Assembly (NCBI GenBank): GCA_965221635.1
Contig: OZ244902.1
Span: forward strand, 186,001-250,000
Direction of reading: 5' to 3'
DNA: 64,000 nt
DNA from: JAAXHB01 sp965221635
Lineage (GTDB): Bacteria; Actinomycetota; Acidimicrobiia; Acidimicrobiales; Aldehydirespiratoraceae
Part shown: piece by piece, positions 34,483 to 44,804 of the stretch
How positions within the stretch are numbered: the stretch's first letter is position 1
How the letters are laid out: each line of letters begins with the position of its first letter
Made by a program: the position numbers and the translations under genes
The notes under the pieces: model-generated
The model's input: only the letters and a program-made list of their open reading frames with translations
What the model was told of the DNA's origin: nothing
The model's database searches: none

Positions 34483-35168
34483 GAGTCCTCCAGCAGAGCG
34501 CCGTAGCAGACCGCTCCGAGCGTGGCGTTCACCGCGGCGAACCCGGCGAGCAAACCCACCCACGCCCAGCCGTTCACCGCGACCACGCCGAGCGCGTCGT
34601 CGAAGGCCCTGGTGGCCGCGATCAGCACCGGTGCGGCCACCGGCAGCAGCAGTATCGACAGCACCGACGTGTTGGATCTGGTTCCGGCAACCACAGCACC
34701 AAGCAAGCTACCGGCGCAGGCAAGGCCCACAGATGCGGCCACGGCGGCGACGAGCAGCATCAGCGGTGACTGCACCGAAGCCTCGTAAAGCACCACTACA
34801 CCAACCACCAGCGCCACTTCCACCACCAGCAACTGCACGGTCACCGCGGCGGCTTTTCCGGCGAACGCGGCGGCGGGGCTCATGCCGCTGAGCAGCAGCA
34901 TCCGCCCGGCGGAGTCGGTCGCTTCGACGGAGGTGGAGCGCTGCACGGCCACGACGGTCACGAACAGCGCGGCCATCCAGAACAGCCCCGGCGTGGCCAG
35001 CTTCAGCGCGGGTCGGTTGGCGTTGAGAGCGAACCCGAACAGCACCAGCACCAACAACGCGAAAGGCAGCACCTGCCCCAGCGCGGCTCGGGCGCGCCAT
35101 TCGATGCGCAGGTCTTTGCCGGCCACCGCGGCGGCGTCGCCTGTGGCGGCGCGCACCTCAGTCCACAT
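34479..35168 (-). CDS. ccmB: CcmB ABC transporter permease subunit
   Basis: The 229-residue membrane protein has about six hydrophobic segments (for example VLPFALLVLVLFGFAL), and KDLRIEWRAR at the N-terminus matches CcmB. It partners with the CcmA ATPase; the complex frees haem-loaded CcmE from CcmC/D. ATG 35168 lies within the end of ccmA, an 11-base overlap. Confidence 0.88.
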   Translation of the reverse strand: MWTEVRAATGDAAAVAGKDLRIEWRARAALGQVLPFALLVLVLFGFALNANRPALKLATPGLFWMAALFVTVVAVQRSTSVEATDSAGRMLLLSGMSPAAAFAGKAAAVTVQLLVVEVALVVGVVVLYEASVQSPLMLLVAAVAASVGLACAGSLLGAVVAGTRSNTSVLSILLLPVAAPVLIAATRAFDDALGVVAVNGWAWVGLLAGFAAVNATLGAVCYGALLEDS

Positions 35169-35835
35169 CGGACGACATCGCCACGTCGTTGGTGACTGTT
35201 CCCGCGGTGAGGGTGACCGTTCGTGTGGCCACCGTTGATGCCTCACCGGGTTCGTGTGAGGCCATGATCACCGTGGCCCCGGCCGCGGCGGCGTCGCTGA
35301 CGAGTTCGTCCACCATCCGGCGGCCCTGCCGGTCGAGGCTTGCGTGGGGCTCGTCGAGCAGCCACAGCTCGGGGCGACGAACGGCCACCGCTGCCAGTCC
35401 GACGCGCCGCCGCTGACCCGCGGACAGGCCAGACACGGCCACCGACGCAAGCCGGTGGGTGATGCCGACACGTTCCAGCGTTGCGGGCACCGTGGCCTGG
35501 TCCACTCTGGACATGCGTGCCCACAGGTTGAGGTTCTCGGCAACGGTGAGGTCGTCGTAGAGCGCGGTTTGGTGGCCGAGAAGGCCCACCCGGCGTCTCA
35601 GGGCGGCGCGGTGGTGATTTGGCGCGCCCGGCCCGAGGTCACAGCCGAGCACCACGGCCGCGCCCGAGGTGAGGCGCTGCAACCCGGCGCAAAGGTGCAA
35701 CAACGTGGATTTGCCCGCGCCGTTGGGGCCTTGCAGATGCACGACCTCGCCGCGGTTCACGGTGAGGTGCACCGACGCCAGCGCAGGAAAGTGTCCCAGC
35801 AACGCCACCGCGGCGCGAAGCGACACAACCCGCAC
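35158..35835 (-). CDS. ccmA: CcmA ATPase subunit
   Basis: This 225-residue ABC ATPase has Walker A GPNGAGKST, signature LSAGQRRRVGLA and Walker B LWLLDEPHASLD. Family CcmA is indicated by the length and by the adjacent ccmB. GTG 35835 is the first start of the operon; the promoter must lie in the repeat-rich region to its right. Confidence 0.9.
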   Translation of the reverse strand: MRVVSLRAAVALLGHFPALASVHLTVNRGEVVHLQGPNGAGKSTLLHLCAGLQRLTSGAAVVLGCDLGPGAPNHHRAALRRRVGLLGHQTALYDDLTVAENLNLWARMSRVDQATVPATLERVGITHRLASVAVSGLSAGQRRRVGLAAVAVRRPELWLLDEPHASLDRQGRRMVDELVSDAAAAGATVIMASHEPGEASTVATRTVTLTAGTVTNDVAMSSDVD

Positions 35836-35871
35836 GAGCCGACGCTACCGGCGCCCCCTCGCGACGCTCGG

Positions 35872-36012
35872 GCGACCGATTGAACGTTTCGTGGCCGACC
35901 GGTAGGAGGTGAGACAACCAGCCACATGATGAGGCGACCGGTTGGGCGGTCAGGCGACCGTTTGGACGACGAGCTGACGGGTTGGCAGCGAGGCAACCAC
36001 TTGGACGGTCAG
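35872..36012 (-). repeat. Degenerate 20-bp tandem repeat array, hairpin-forming
   Basis: Seven units of 19-21 bases follow the consensus GCGACCGGTTGGACGGTCAG (plus strand). The best copies are 35934-35953, 35954-35973 and 35993-36012. Each good unit can fold, GACCG pairing with CGGTC. The last unit contains the stop codon of the SDR gene at 36009. Related units recur at 36816-36907 on the other side of that gene. Confidence 0.75.
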
Positions 36013-36800
36013 GCGACGGGGTACAGGTCTCCCGCGTTCACCAGCAGCGACTGACCGGTGATCATCCGGGCTCGTTGCGACGCGAAGAACACCGCGGCCT
36101 CGGCCACGTCGGAGTCTGTGGGCATCTCCCGCAACGCCATCGTGTCGGCGATCTCCTGTTTGATGTCCAACGCATCCACGCCACGCTGCGAGGCCTGCCA
36201 CCGGCAGTACAGCTCAACGTTGGGCCCCCACATCCAGGTGGGGATCACCGTGTTCACCCGAATGCCCGACGGGCCAAGCTCGACGGAGAGATCTCGGGCC
36301 AGCGACAGAAGCGCCGCCTTGGCAGCACCGTAAGCGCTTTGGGGCACCGCCGCCACGGGTCGCATCGACGCCTGCGAACCGATCAGCACCACCGACCCGC
36401 CACCGGCGTCCTGCATGTGCGGCGCCACGGCGCGAACCACGTGTACCGCGCCGAGCACGTTGATGTTGAGGTTGTCGGACCAGTCCTTGTCGCTGAGTTG
36501 ATCAAAGGTGCCGTGGCGAGAGTCGAGCGCGGCCACGTTGATCACCGCGTTCAGCGCGCCAAACCGAAGCACCGCCGCGGCGGCCACTTCATCACAGGAC
36601 GCCTGGTCGGTGATGTCACCCGGCACCGCCAGCATCCGGTCCCCGCCTGGGTCTATCTCGGCGGCAATGGAGCCGAGACGCTCGGCGTTGCGGGCCATGG
36701 CCACCACGTTGGCGCCGTCACGGTGCGCCAGCCGGGCACAGCTGCGCCCCAGGCCGGGCCCCACGCCCACCACCAGCACCGTCTGGTTCTCAAGGATCAT
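36009..36800 (-). CDS. Short-chain dehydrogenase/reductase
   Basis: The 263-residue SDR has a slightly altered nucleotide loop VGVGPGLGRS instead of TGxxxGIG, a downstream INVAA, a catalytic serine (VLIGSQAS) and Tyr-x3-Lys in YGAAK. It should act on an alcohol or ketone with NAD(P)(H); the substrate is unknown. Both of its ends are flanked by copies of the same 20-bp repeat family, so it may have moved or duplicated as a unit. The gene is on its own, with ccmA downstream and a peptidase upstream. Confidence 0.88.
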   Translation of the reverse strand: MILENQTVLVVGVGPGLGRSCARLAHRDGANVVAMARNAERLGSIAAEIDPGGDRMLAVPGDITDQASCDEVAAAAVLRFGALNAVINVAALDSRHGTFDQLSDKDWSDNLNINVLGAVHVVRAVAPHMQDAGGGSVVLIGSQASMRPVAAVPQSAYGAAKAALLSLARDLSVELGPSGIRVNTVIPTWMWGPNVELYCRWQASQRGVDALDIKQEIADTMALREMPTDSDVAEAAVFFASQRARMITGQSLLVNAGDLYPVA

Positions 36801-36815
36801 TGTGTTGTCTCCCGT

Positions 36816-36907
36816 TGGTTGCGATCTGTTGGACGGTCACGAGACCAAGGCTCAGGCGGCTGCCGGCGTGACCGGTGCCGGTGGTTGCGATCGGTTGGAC
36901 GGTCACG
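36816..36907 (-). repeat. Two 26-bp direct repeats related to the 35.9-kb array
   Basis: Segments 36816-36841 and 36882-36907 differ at one position and are 66 bases apart. Both contain GTTGGACGGTCAC, the core of the array at 35872-36012. The second copy contains the stop codon of the S33 peptidase gene (36903-36905). Confidence 0.85.
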
Positions 36908-38630
36908 GCGGTATGAACGACACGGGGTTGGAGTTGTCCGCGCAGGAGGTGTCGAGTGGACTGGACGGATCGGACACGAACTGCGATGTGATCCAATCCA
37001 CGCAGTAGTCGTCGCTGGCCCAGATTCCGTGGCTGAGACCGTCACGCTCCACCACCGTGGAGTTCGACAACCCCCTCGCGGCTTGAAGTGCGTGACTGTG
37101 GGGCGTTATCGGATCGAAACGGCCCGACAGCAGCAAAGTCGGCACCGCCGAGGACACCGGCTGAGCAGGCCCGGATGCCTCCAACCCCGCCGGCTCACAA
37201 ACGTCGGCAAGGCTGTTTTCCGCCACTGAAGCCACAAAGGGCTCCATCCCAACGGTCAGGGGCGCAGGTGAAGGCACACGTTCGGAGCACTGCACCGCAA
37301 GGTAAGTGGCCTCCTGGGTGCTTTCGGTCACCAACACCAGCAAGTTCACCGCAAGGCCGGCGACGGCCGTGACGATGGTCTCCTCATCCTCAACGAGGCC
37401 CGCCAGCAGCCATGGCAGCAACGGGATCGCAGTCTCGTCGTAGAGAAGGTTGAACATCAGCCATGCCAGCAGGTCACCGTCGAGGGTCACAGTCAAGGCC
37501 TCTTCGAGCATGGTGTCGGCCGCATTCAGCGGCACCCGTCTCGGAGAGTCGTTCAACTCTCTCACCTGTTCGTTCATCGTGGCGGCCAAGTCGTCGTGGA
37601 TCGACGCGCATATCAGGCTGTCGGCACATGCCTCGGAGATCTCTTCCAAGCCGCGCCGGGCGGTGGCCCCCACCGATGCCACGAAGTTCAATTCGCGTGG
37701 CACCACGCCGTCGAGCACCACCCCCTCGAGGCCTGAAGGCGCCACTCGGAGCACCTCCAGGGCCACGCTGGTGCCGTAGCTCACCCCGTACAGCAGCCAA
37801 CTGTCGTGACCGAGGGCCTCCATCACGGTGATCACGTCGTGGGCGTGGGCCACGGTGCTGGTGTGTGCGAACAACGGGTGATCTTTCATGCGGTCCGCGC
37901 AGTCGGTGAAGGCACCAAGTTCGATTGCCTCGGCTTGGCGGCGGAAGGCGGTTAGGGACGCGACAATCACTTCGTCGATTTCGAAGCAGTCGAAGTCGGC
38001 GGAGCCGAAGCCGGTGCCTCGCTGGTCGATGAACACCTGCGGGTGGGGCTGCGCCGGGTAGTAGTCCACCATTTCCGTGCTGGCGCCGCCCGGCCCGCCC
38101 TGAAGCATGGCCATCGGCAGCCCTGAGGTGTCCTGCTCGTCGCCGGGCCAGACGGCGGCGCTTATCTCGGTGGTTCCCAGCGCCGGGTCTTGGGGATCCA
38201 CCTGCACCGTCACCAGCACGCATTGGATCTCGGTGTTGGTGAGCAGCTCCGGGCAGTCCACCCACCGCAACGACCCGGTGCCATCCGCGGCGCCTGTGGC
38301 CGCGGTGGCGTCAGCCGGGGTGGTGCCGTGGCGAGCGTCTTCTCCCCCGCCGGCCTCTGATTCGCTTGACCGCGGCTGTTGGTCTTGCTCGGCGCCGGTG
38401 CCGTCATCGAGGTCGTTCCAGGCGGCGTCGGCGACCGAACTCTGCTCGGCGGCTTGCGGTGCGTCGTCGTCGTGGTCTTGCGAACCGAACAGTTCCGCCA
38501 TGTCCACGACCGGGGCGTCGCCCGCATCGGACTCCGTGGCGCACCCGCCCGAGATCAACGCAACCGCCACCACCGCCGCGAGGGAGATCCACGTGTAGCC
38601 GTGTCGATGCCCGAGGCGCCTGCCCATCAT
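36903..38630 (-). CDS. S33-family (TAP/proline iminopeptidase-like) lipoprotein
   Basis: The 575-residue precursor has a signal peptide with lipobox LISGGC (Cys30), an acidic low-complexity linker of about 100 residues, then an alpha/beta hydrolase: QGGPGG oxyanion region, FIDQRGTG, nucleophile GVSYGT (Ser284), and a C-terminal LLSGRFDPITP with the acid and GLSHGIW with the histidine. This is the layout of tripeptidyl-aminopeptidase-like secreted hydrolases of Actinobacteria. It probably releases short peptides or cleaves amides outside the cell. ATG 38630 and ATG 38627 are adjacent. Confidence 0.87.
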   Translation of the reverse strand: MMGRRLGHRHGYTWISLAAVVAVALISGGCATESDAGDAPVVDMAELFGSQDHDDDAPQAAEQSSVADAAWNDLDDGTGAEQDQQPRSSESEAGGGEDARHGTTPADATAATGAADGTGSLRWVDCPELLTNTEIQCVLVTVQVDPQDPALGTTEISAAVWPGDEQDTSGLPMAMLQGGPGGASTEMVDYYPAQPHPQVFIDQRGTGFGSADFDCFEIDEVIVASLTAFRRQAEAIELGAFTDCADRMKDHPLFAHTSTVAHAHDVITVMEALGHDSWLLYGVSYGTSVALEVLRVAPSGLEGVVLDGVVPRELNFVASVGATARRGLEEISEACADSLICASIHDDLAATMNEQVRELNDSPRRVPLNAADTMLEEALTVTLDGDLLAWLMFNLLYDETAIPLLPWLLAGLVEDEETIVTAVAGLAVNLLVLVTESTQEATYLAVQCSERVPSPAPLTVGMEPFVASVAENSLADVCEPAGLEASGPAQPVSSAVPTLLLSGRFDPITPHSHALQAARGLSNSTVVERDGLSHGIWASDDYCVDWITSQFVSDPSSPLDTSCADNSNPVSFIPP

Positions 38631-38817
38631 GTTCAGCGGCCCTCGACCACGGCGGGGACGCGCACGCTCCGGCACCAAGTGTTGAACACGGCGACCAACA
38701 TCACTGCGAGCCGCCAATGAACCGCAACACAGCGAACTGCACCCCAATGACCTGCACCACTGCCAAGTGTGCCAGACCCGTGCGGGCGCCCGCGGTGCAA
38801 ACCGGTGTGCGGGTCGG

Positions 38818-39624
38818 CTACCAAAGCTGATCGGTGTAGGTGTCGGTGCCCACCACGGTGGGCAAGAACGGCGCTGCAAACACCACACGACCCGCGCCTG
38901 ACTGCTCCAGGTTGTTCGCATAGTCAACAAACAGCGGCCATGCGCCTGCGGGGTCGGCGTCGCAGAAGAACATCTGCACCTGACGGTGCGCAGGCCCGGC
39001 CGGGGTGCCCAGATCCATGGGCGCTTGTTCGGTGGATCCACCGGAGGGGTCGATGTAGCGCCACGACACCATCGACGCCACCGGCGAGCCCTCGCCGTCG
39101 CTCATCAGCGCGGGCAGGGCATCCGATCGCAGGTGGGTGTTGAGGGCGTCCACGTCACCGTCGGCGGGGTCCACGGCGATCACCACCAGTCCCTGGTAGT
39201 GATGGTCGAGAGCGAGCTCCACCGGCACCGGGTCTTCGTCTCGGTAATGGAACCAGGGCTCGTTCAACAGCACGGTGTGGGCGTGGACGCGCTCGTTGAA
39301 GCCGCGCCCGTTCTTGTACAGGTCGATCACCTGCTTGATCGCCCACGCGAAATGCTCGTCGTGGTGTCCTTCGTGAACCCAGTAGATCGCCAGGTACGAC
39401 CCTGCGTCCACCGGCACCGCCACAGGCGAGTCCGCCGGGAAGCGCAAATCCTTGAGGGCTCGTGTGGCCACCCAGCGGCGCCCCGCGAACAGCCACGGCC
39501 CCACCAGGCACCCCGCGTAGAAGTGATCCCGCTCGTACCAGCGGTTGTAGGCAACCTCGTGGCCCTTCTTCGGGTCCACCATGGTGAACAGGCAGCTTCC
39601 TACGTGAATGGGATGGGTGTTCAT
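38818..39624 (-). CDS. Dimeric alpha/beta-barrel-like protein of unknown function
   Basis: This 268-residue protein has two similar halves: one starts GSCLFTMVDPKKGHEVAYNRWYERDHF, here cited only for its YNRWY ... H pattern, and the second runs LVVIAVDPADGDVDALNTHL. Both resemble ferredoxin-like EthD/DABB folds. No catalytic motif is certain. Homologues I recall are annotated hypothetical. A tandem repeat array lies just upstream, between this gene and the divergent inositol-phosphate synthase. Confidence 0.6.
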   Translation of the reverse strand: MNTHPIHVGSCLFTMVDPKKGHEVAYNRWYERDHFYAGCLVGPWLFAGRRWVATRALKDLRFPADSPVAVPVDAGSYLAIYWVHEGHHDEHFAWAIKQVIDLYKNGRGFNERVHAHTVLLNEPWFHYRDEDPVPVELALDHHYQGLVVIAVDPADGDVDALNTHLRSDALPALMSDGEGSPVASMVSWRYIDPSGGSTEQAPMDLGTPAGPAHRQVQMFFCDADPAGAWPLFVDYANNLEQSGAGRVVFAAPFLPTVVGTDTYTDQLW

Positions 39625-39651
39625 GGTCGCTCCTCAACCGATGGGTGGTTG

Positions 39652-39735
39652 TCCGGGAATCGTCGTCGGGCAATCGCCGTGGCGCAATCGTGATCCGGGA
39701 ATCGCCATCCGGGAATGGTGATCCGGCAATCATTG
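39652..39735 (+). repeat. 14-bp tandem repeat, six units
   Basis: Six contiguous 14-base units (39652, 39666, 39680, 39694, 39708, 39722) follow the consensus TCCGGGAATCGTGA with one to five changes each. The array fills most of the intergenic space between two divergent genes and so overlaps their promoter regions. Confidence 0.8.
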
Positions 39736-39762
39736 CCCGCAACGAATGCTTAGCCTCAAGCT

Positions 39763-41145
<1,383 letters not shown>

Positions 41146-41165
41146 CCACCCCCAAGCCCACCGCC

Positions 41166-41220
41166 GGGTGCCAAGAACGGCGATCCGTCACCAAGCCCGC
41201 AGCCACAGCAGTAGGCACCC
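41166..41220. other. Inverted repeat between convergent genes
   Basis: GGGTGCC (41166-41172) and GGCACCC (41214-41220) are a perfect 7-base inverted repeat with a 41-base loop, lying between the ends of the inositol-phosphate synthase and the surface-protein genes. There is no T-run. It may help separate the two transcripts, but the long loop makes this weak. Confidence 0.2.
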
Positions 41221-41230
41221 AAAGCGTCGA

Positions 41231-43057
41231 TCAAATCTCAACCGACCCCGACTCACCACGCATCCGCCGGACACCAAGGATCGCCAATCCAGCAACGAGC
41301 AGCACACCAACCAACACCGCCACCACCAACAGCGCGTCTGAGCCTCCGGCACTGCCTTGTCCCTCCGTCTGGGCCATTGCTGCTTGCTCGCCCTCACTCG
41401 AGATCTCGGCATCTCGATCTGACGCGATCTTGTTGCCTACGGCATTCGAGGCAACTGCACCCTCCGATGGGGCAGGCGCATCCTCGACACCTGTGCCCGG
41501 AGACAATCCCGCACTCGTGGTCACCGGGGTTTCGGCGTCGTCCGCAGATCTCGCCTCACCGTCCTGAGTGTCACTGGCGTCAGCCCCGCCTGTGTCCGCC
41601 TCGACTCGCTCACCTGCTTCTCCGCCATCCGAGTCCTCAACCACGAAGGGTGGCCCGGATGTTGTGGGAGTCGCCGCTTGGTCCGATGACTGCGCTCCAC
41701 CCCCATCGTCGTTGGCGTCCTCGATGGAGGGAGTCGCAGGCAAGGCATCCACGGTCTCATCGGCCACCGGTCGTGTAGCTTGATCAGGCTCCTGCGGCGA
41801 TTCCACAGGCAGAATCAGGATATCCGGGGCCGGCCGATCCTCCAGACGCCGATCAGTATCGCGATGGCGGATCCGGCCAACCGCGTCAACCGGAATCCCC
41901 AACAGTGGCAGCACTTCCGGCAGGGCTGCACGCGCAACCTCCGGATCCAACGCGGAAACGCTGATCGTCTCACGAATGTCCTGTGGCCGGTCTGGAGTCA
42001 CACCATTCGTGCTCAATCCAGCATAGACTATTCCCATCGTGTTCGCTTGCGAGTATCTGAACCGGTCAAGAATCACAGCCCAGCGCCACAACTGCCCTAT
42101 GCCGTACTTTACCTCAACATACTCGAAGTCCAGCTCACCCGACTCGTAAACTTCTCGAGCAGCCTGGCCCACAACGCTCAATTCGAAGTCTAGTAGTTCT
42201 GATTCGCTGGGAAATGGTGGTGTGAGTTGCACATATCTCACGTTCCGCTCACCCGGTATCCAACCGTACGGACCGTGAATACCCACAAACCCCAAATGGC
42301 CATAATTTTCCCAAACTCCACAATAGCCGGTACCAACTACATACTCATATGATGTGCAGTCTTCATCTGACAGACCAGAAACCATGTCCACATCAGAAAA
42401 ATCAAACACTTCACCTGCAATGTCAGCTCTGGCATCAATTGGGCCAACTTGTGATATGGGCCACAGCTGCATCCACGACCCCCAACCAGGAACCCGCTTA
42501 CGACCATCCATGCCTCCTGCAACTATTACCACATCATCATGAGTGCTAGTAGTCCCAGAGAACAAGCTGGCACCGTGACGCGCACTTAAATACAATTGGC
42601 CGGTTCCGAACAGGTCATTCACACAGGAAGCCACATCCGCGAAGCCACGACACTCAGAATTCAGACCGTACGCCCTGATTCCCTCAGGCGTCATCATGAA
42701 CTCCAAACGCTTCTCGCTCAGCAATTGTAACAGCGCGTCATCAACAGGCTCAGACTGAGCCAACATCACATACAACGGCCCACTCGGTGCCAAGAAGACC
42801 GCCTCCACCTGCAATTGCCCGTCCGCCTGCGCCTGCTCCAACACGAAACAAGCCTCAGGCTCCCCCGACAACGCGCCACCCCAACACTGACCCCCGGACA
42901 CGCCACTCGAGTCACCAGCCTCAGCAGTAGACACCCCCACCTCCACAGCGGCCCCAACGCCACATGCCACAGCGAGCCACCCCACAAGCACCACGCCCAC
43001 CGCCACCCGCAAGCGCCTCCCGCGGCTCGCGCGCCGCTGACCCGTCACACCGATCAT
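41231..43057 (-). CDS. Surface protein with lipobox and C-terminal membrane anchor
   Basis: This 608-residue precursor has a basic n-region and a lipobox-like LAVACG (Cys32). A folded region of about 330 residues with several cysteines (YGLNSECRGFADVASC; CTSYEYVVGTGYC) follows, then an acidic Ser/Thr/Asp linker of about 170 residues. It ends in a membrane helix (LLVVAVLVGVLLVAGLAILG) and a short basic tail. No known domain is recognised. Having both a lipidation signal and a C-terminal anchor is odd; one may be non-functional. The central coding region is clearly AT-richer than the window average, suggesting transfer. Confidence 0.75.
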   Translation of the reverse strand: MIGVTGQRRASRGRRLRVAVGVVLVGWLAVACGVGAAVEVGVSTAEAGDSSGVSGGQCWGGALSGEPEACFVLEQAQADGQLQVEAVFLAPSGPLYVMLAQSEPVDDALLQLLSEKRLEFMMTPEGIRAYGLNSECRGFADVASCVNDLFGTGQLYLSARHGASLFSGTTSTHDDVVIVAGGMDGRKRVPGWGSWMQLWPISQVGPIDARADIAGEVFDFSDVDMVSGLSDEDCTSYEYVVGTGYCGVWENYGHLGFVGIHGPYGWIPGERNVRYVQLTPPFPSESELLDFELSVVGQAAREVYESGELDFEYVEVKYGIGQLWRWAVILDRFRYSQANTMGIVYAGLSTNGVTPDRPQDIRETISVSALDPEVARAALPEVLPLLGIPVDAVGRIRHRDTDRRLEDRPAPDILILPVESPQEPDQATRPVADETVDALPATPSIEDANDDGGGAQSSDQAATPTTSGPPFVVEDSDGGEAGERVEADTGGADASDTQDGEARSADDAETPVTTSAGLSPGTGVEDAPAPSEGAVASNAVGNKIASDRDAEISSEGEQAAMAQTEGQGSAGGSDALLVVAVLVGVLLVAGLAILGVRRMRGESGSVEI

Positions 43058-43418
43058 CCCAGCCCCGCAGTCCCCGAGCGCTCGTCTGTGTTCATCAACC
43101 TGGTGCTCACGCCAAGCCTCCTACCTGCATCCGTCACTTCACCCTAGGACGCACCACCACCCCCGAAAGTTCCGTGCACTCGGACACCAGCCACCGTGAG
43201 TGCTCCCGGGACCTCAAGGAACACCTGCAGGGTCCACCGTGCTCAGGCATGTCAACATCCTCTCAAGACTCAACGCCTATGCAGGCGACGACCAGGGTGA
43301 CACCCGTCGCACCACTGTGAAATGGGTGGGCGGCGGCGCCTTGGGGTTGGATGGTGGTGTCTGCTGGAGGGGGGTTCGGTTGGTGGACGCGGGTGGGCGT
43401 GGCGTTGGTTGGACGGGG
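43058..43418. other. 361-bp intergenic region, no gene seen
   Basis: This lies upstream of the minus-strand surface-protein gene and downstream of the minus-strand aminotransferase gene. The right part (43320-43418) is G-rich on the plus strand with TGG-rich low complexity. No RNA gene, clear promoter or conserved ORF was recognised. Confidence 0.5.
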
Positions 43419-44804
43419 TTAGGGGGTTTCGGTGTCTAGGGTGGCTCTGGCTTGGATTATGGCTTGACGTAGGCGGCTCACTATTTCGTCCACGTGGTTG
43501 TGGGTGATCACCAGCGGGGGGGACATCACGTTGAGGTTGTCTATGGGTCGCACTATGAGGCCGAGGGCGTCGGCTTCGTTGGACACTCGCTTGCCGACGC
43601 CCAGGTGGTCGGGGTAGTTGCGCTTGGTGGCTCGGTCGGCCACGAACTCCACGCAGCCCATCAGGTGCGAGCCGCGCACGTCGCCCACCATTGGCAGGTC
43701 GCCAAGGGTGCGGAGCTGCTCCATGAAATACGGGCCCACCCGTTTCACGTGATCGAGCAGGCCTTCACGTTCCATGATCTCGATGTTCTTGAGCGCCGCG
43801 GCGCACGACACCGGGTGACCCGAGTAGGTGAATCCCACACCGAAGTAGCGCCCGTGGCCCTGCTCGGAGATCACGTCGAAGATCTCGTCGCTGAAGATCG
43901 TGGCGCCGAGGGGCACATACCCCGAGGTGAGGCCCTTGGCGCAGGTGATGATGTCGGGCCGGATTCCGAACATCGACTCGGACACGAACCACTCGCCGAG
44001 GCGCCCGAACGCGGTGACCACCTCGTCGGACACGAACAGGATCTCGTTGTCCTTGCAGTAACGCCACAAGCGCTGCAGGTAATCCGCGGGTGGTGGTATC
44101 ACCCCGCCGGCGCCCATCACCGGCTCCGCGAACAGCGCCGCCACCACCTGGGGCCCGCCGAGACGCTCAACGGTGGATTCGAGTTCGGCTACGAGATCAT
44201 CCGCGAATTGCTGCTCGGAGCGTCCGTCGCCGTAGCGGTACAGGTTGGGCGAACTGAGATGGTGGAACGTGTCGGTGAGGTAGGTGAACTCGGGCTGCCG
44301 ATCGGCGGGCTTGCCGCCCAGCGAGATCGAGGCCAGCGTGGTTCCGTGATAGGAGTCCACCCGGCTCAGCACATGGCGCCGCTCGGGTTGGCCACGCACC
44401 GCCCAGTAGTACTGAATGAGACGCAACGCCGCGTCGTTGGCGGTGGAACCGCCACTGCTGAAGAACACCCGGTTCAGCGACCCCGGCGCCAACTCGGCCA
44501 GGCGCTCGGCCAGCTCAACCGCCCGAAGGTTGGTCATGTCGGTGAACGGGTTGGCGTACGCCAGCTCCCGAATCTGGGAGGCCACGGCGTCGGCCATCTC
44601 GTGACGGCCCAAACCGATGTTGGTACACCACATGCCGCCCACGGCATCGAGGTACTCGTTGCCGTCGCTGTCCACCAGCATGGCGCCGGCCCCGGAAGCC
44701 ACCGGCAGCACCGGGTCGGTGAGGTACGTGTCGAAAATCTGGTAGGGGTGCAGCACGTGGCGCTGATCGGCGGCCACGATGCGAGCGGTGTCAGTGGAGG
44801 TCAT
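43419..44804 (-). CDS. Class III PLP-dependent aminotransferase (omega-amino acid/polyamine type)
   Basis: This 461-residue aminotransferase has the phosphate-binding FSSGGSTANDAALRL, SYHGTTLAS, the DEVVTAFGR acid and the Schiff-base lysine in CAKGLTSGYVPLG (Lys290). It resembles beta-alanine:pyruvate, putrescine and GABA aminotransferases. ATG 44804 has AAGGGAGA upstream. It could supply the transamination step for the gamma-glutamyl amine pathway suggested by the genes at 13-18 kb, but it is 25 kb away, so this is conjecture. Confidence 0.9.
   Translation of the reverse strand: MTSTDTARIVAADQRHVLHPYQIFDTYLTDPVLPVASGAGAMLVDSDGNEYLDAVGGMWCTNIGLGRHEMADAVASQIRELAYANPFTDMTNLRAVELAERLAELAPGSLNRVFFSSGGSTANDAALRLIQYYWAVRGQPERRHVLSRVDSYHGTTLASISLGGKPADRQPEFTYLTDTFHHLSSPNLYRYGDGRSEQQFADDLVAELESTVERLGGPQVVAALFAEPVMGAGGVIPPPADYLQRLWRYCKDNEILFVSDEVVTAFGRLGEWFVSESMFGIRPDIITCAKGLTSGYVPLGATIFSDEIFDVISEQGHGRYFGVGFTYSGHPVSCAAALKNIEIMEREGLLDHVKRVGPYFMEQLRTLGDLPMVGDVRGSHLMGCVEFVADRATKRNYPDHLGVGKRVSNEADALGLIVRPIDNLNVMSPPLVITHNHVDEIVSRLRQAIIQARATLDTETP

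Noticed and set aside
36009..36907. SDR gene bracketed by repeats considered as an insertion sequence
   Set aside because: There is no transposase, the repeats are multi-copy arrays rather than terminal inverted repeats, and no target duplication is visible.
39652..39735. Regular short repeats considered as a CRISPR array
   Set aside because: The 14-base units are contiguous with no spacers, and no cas gene is present.
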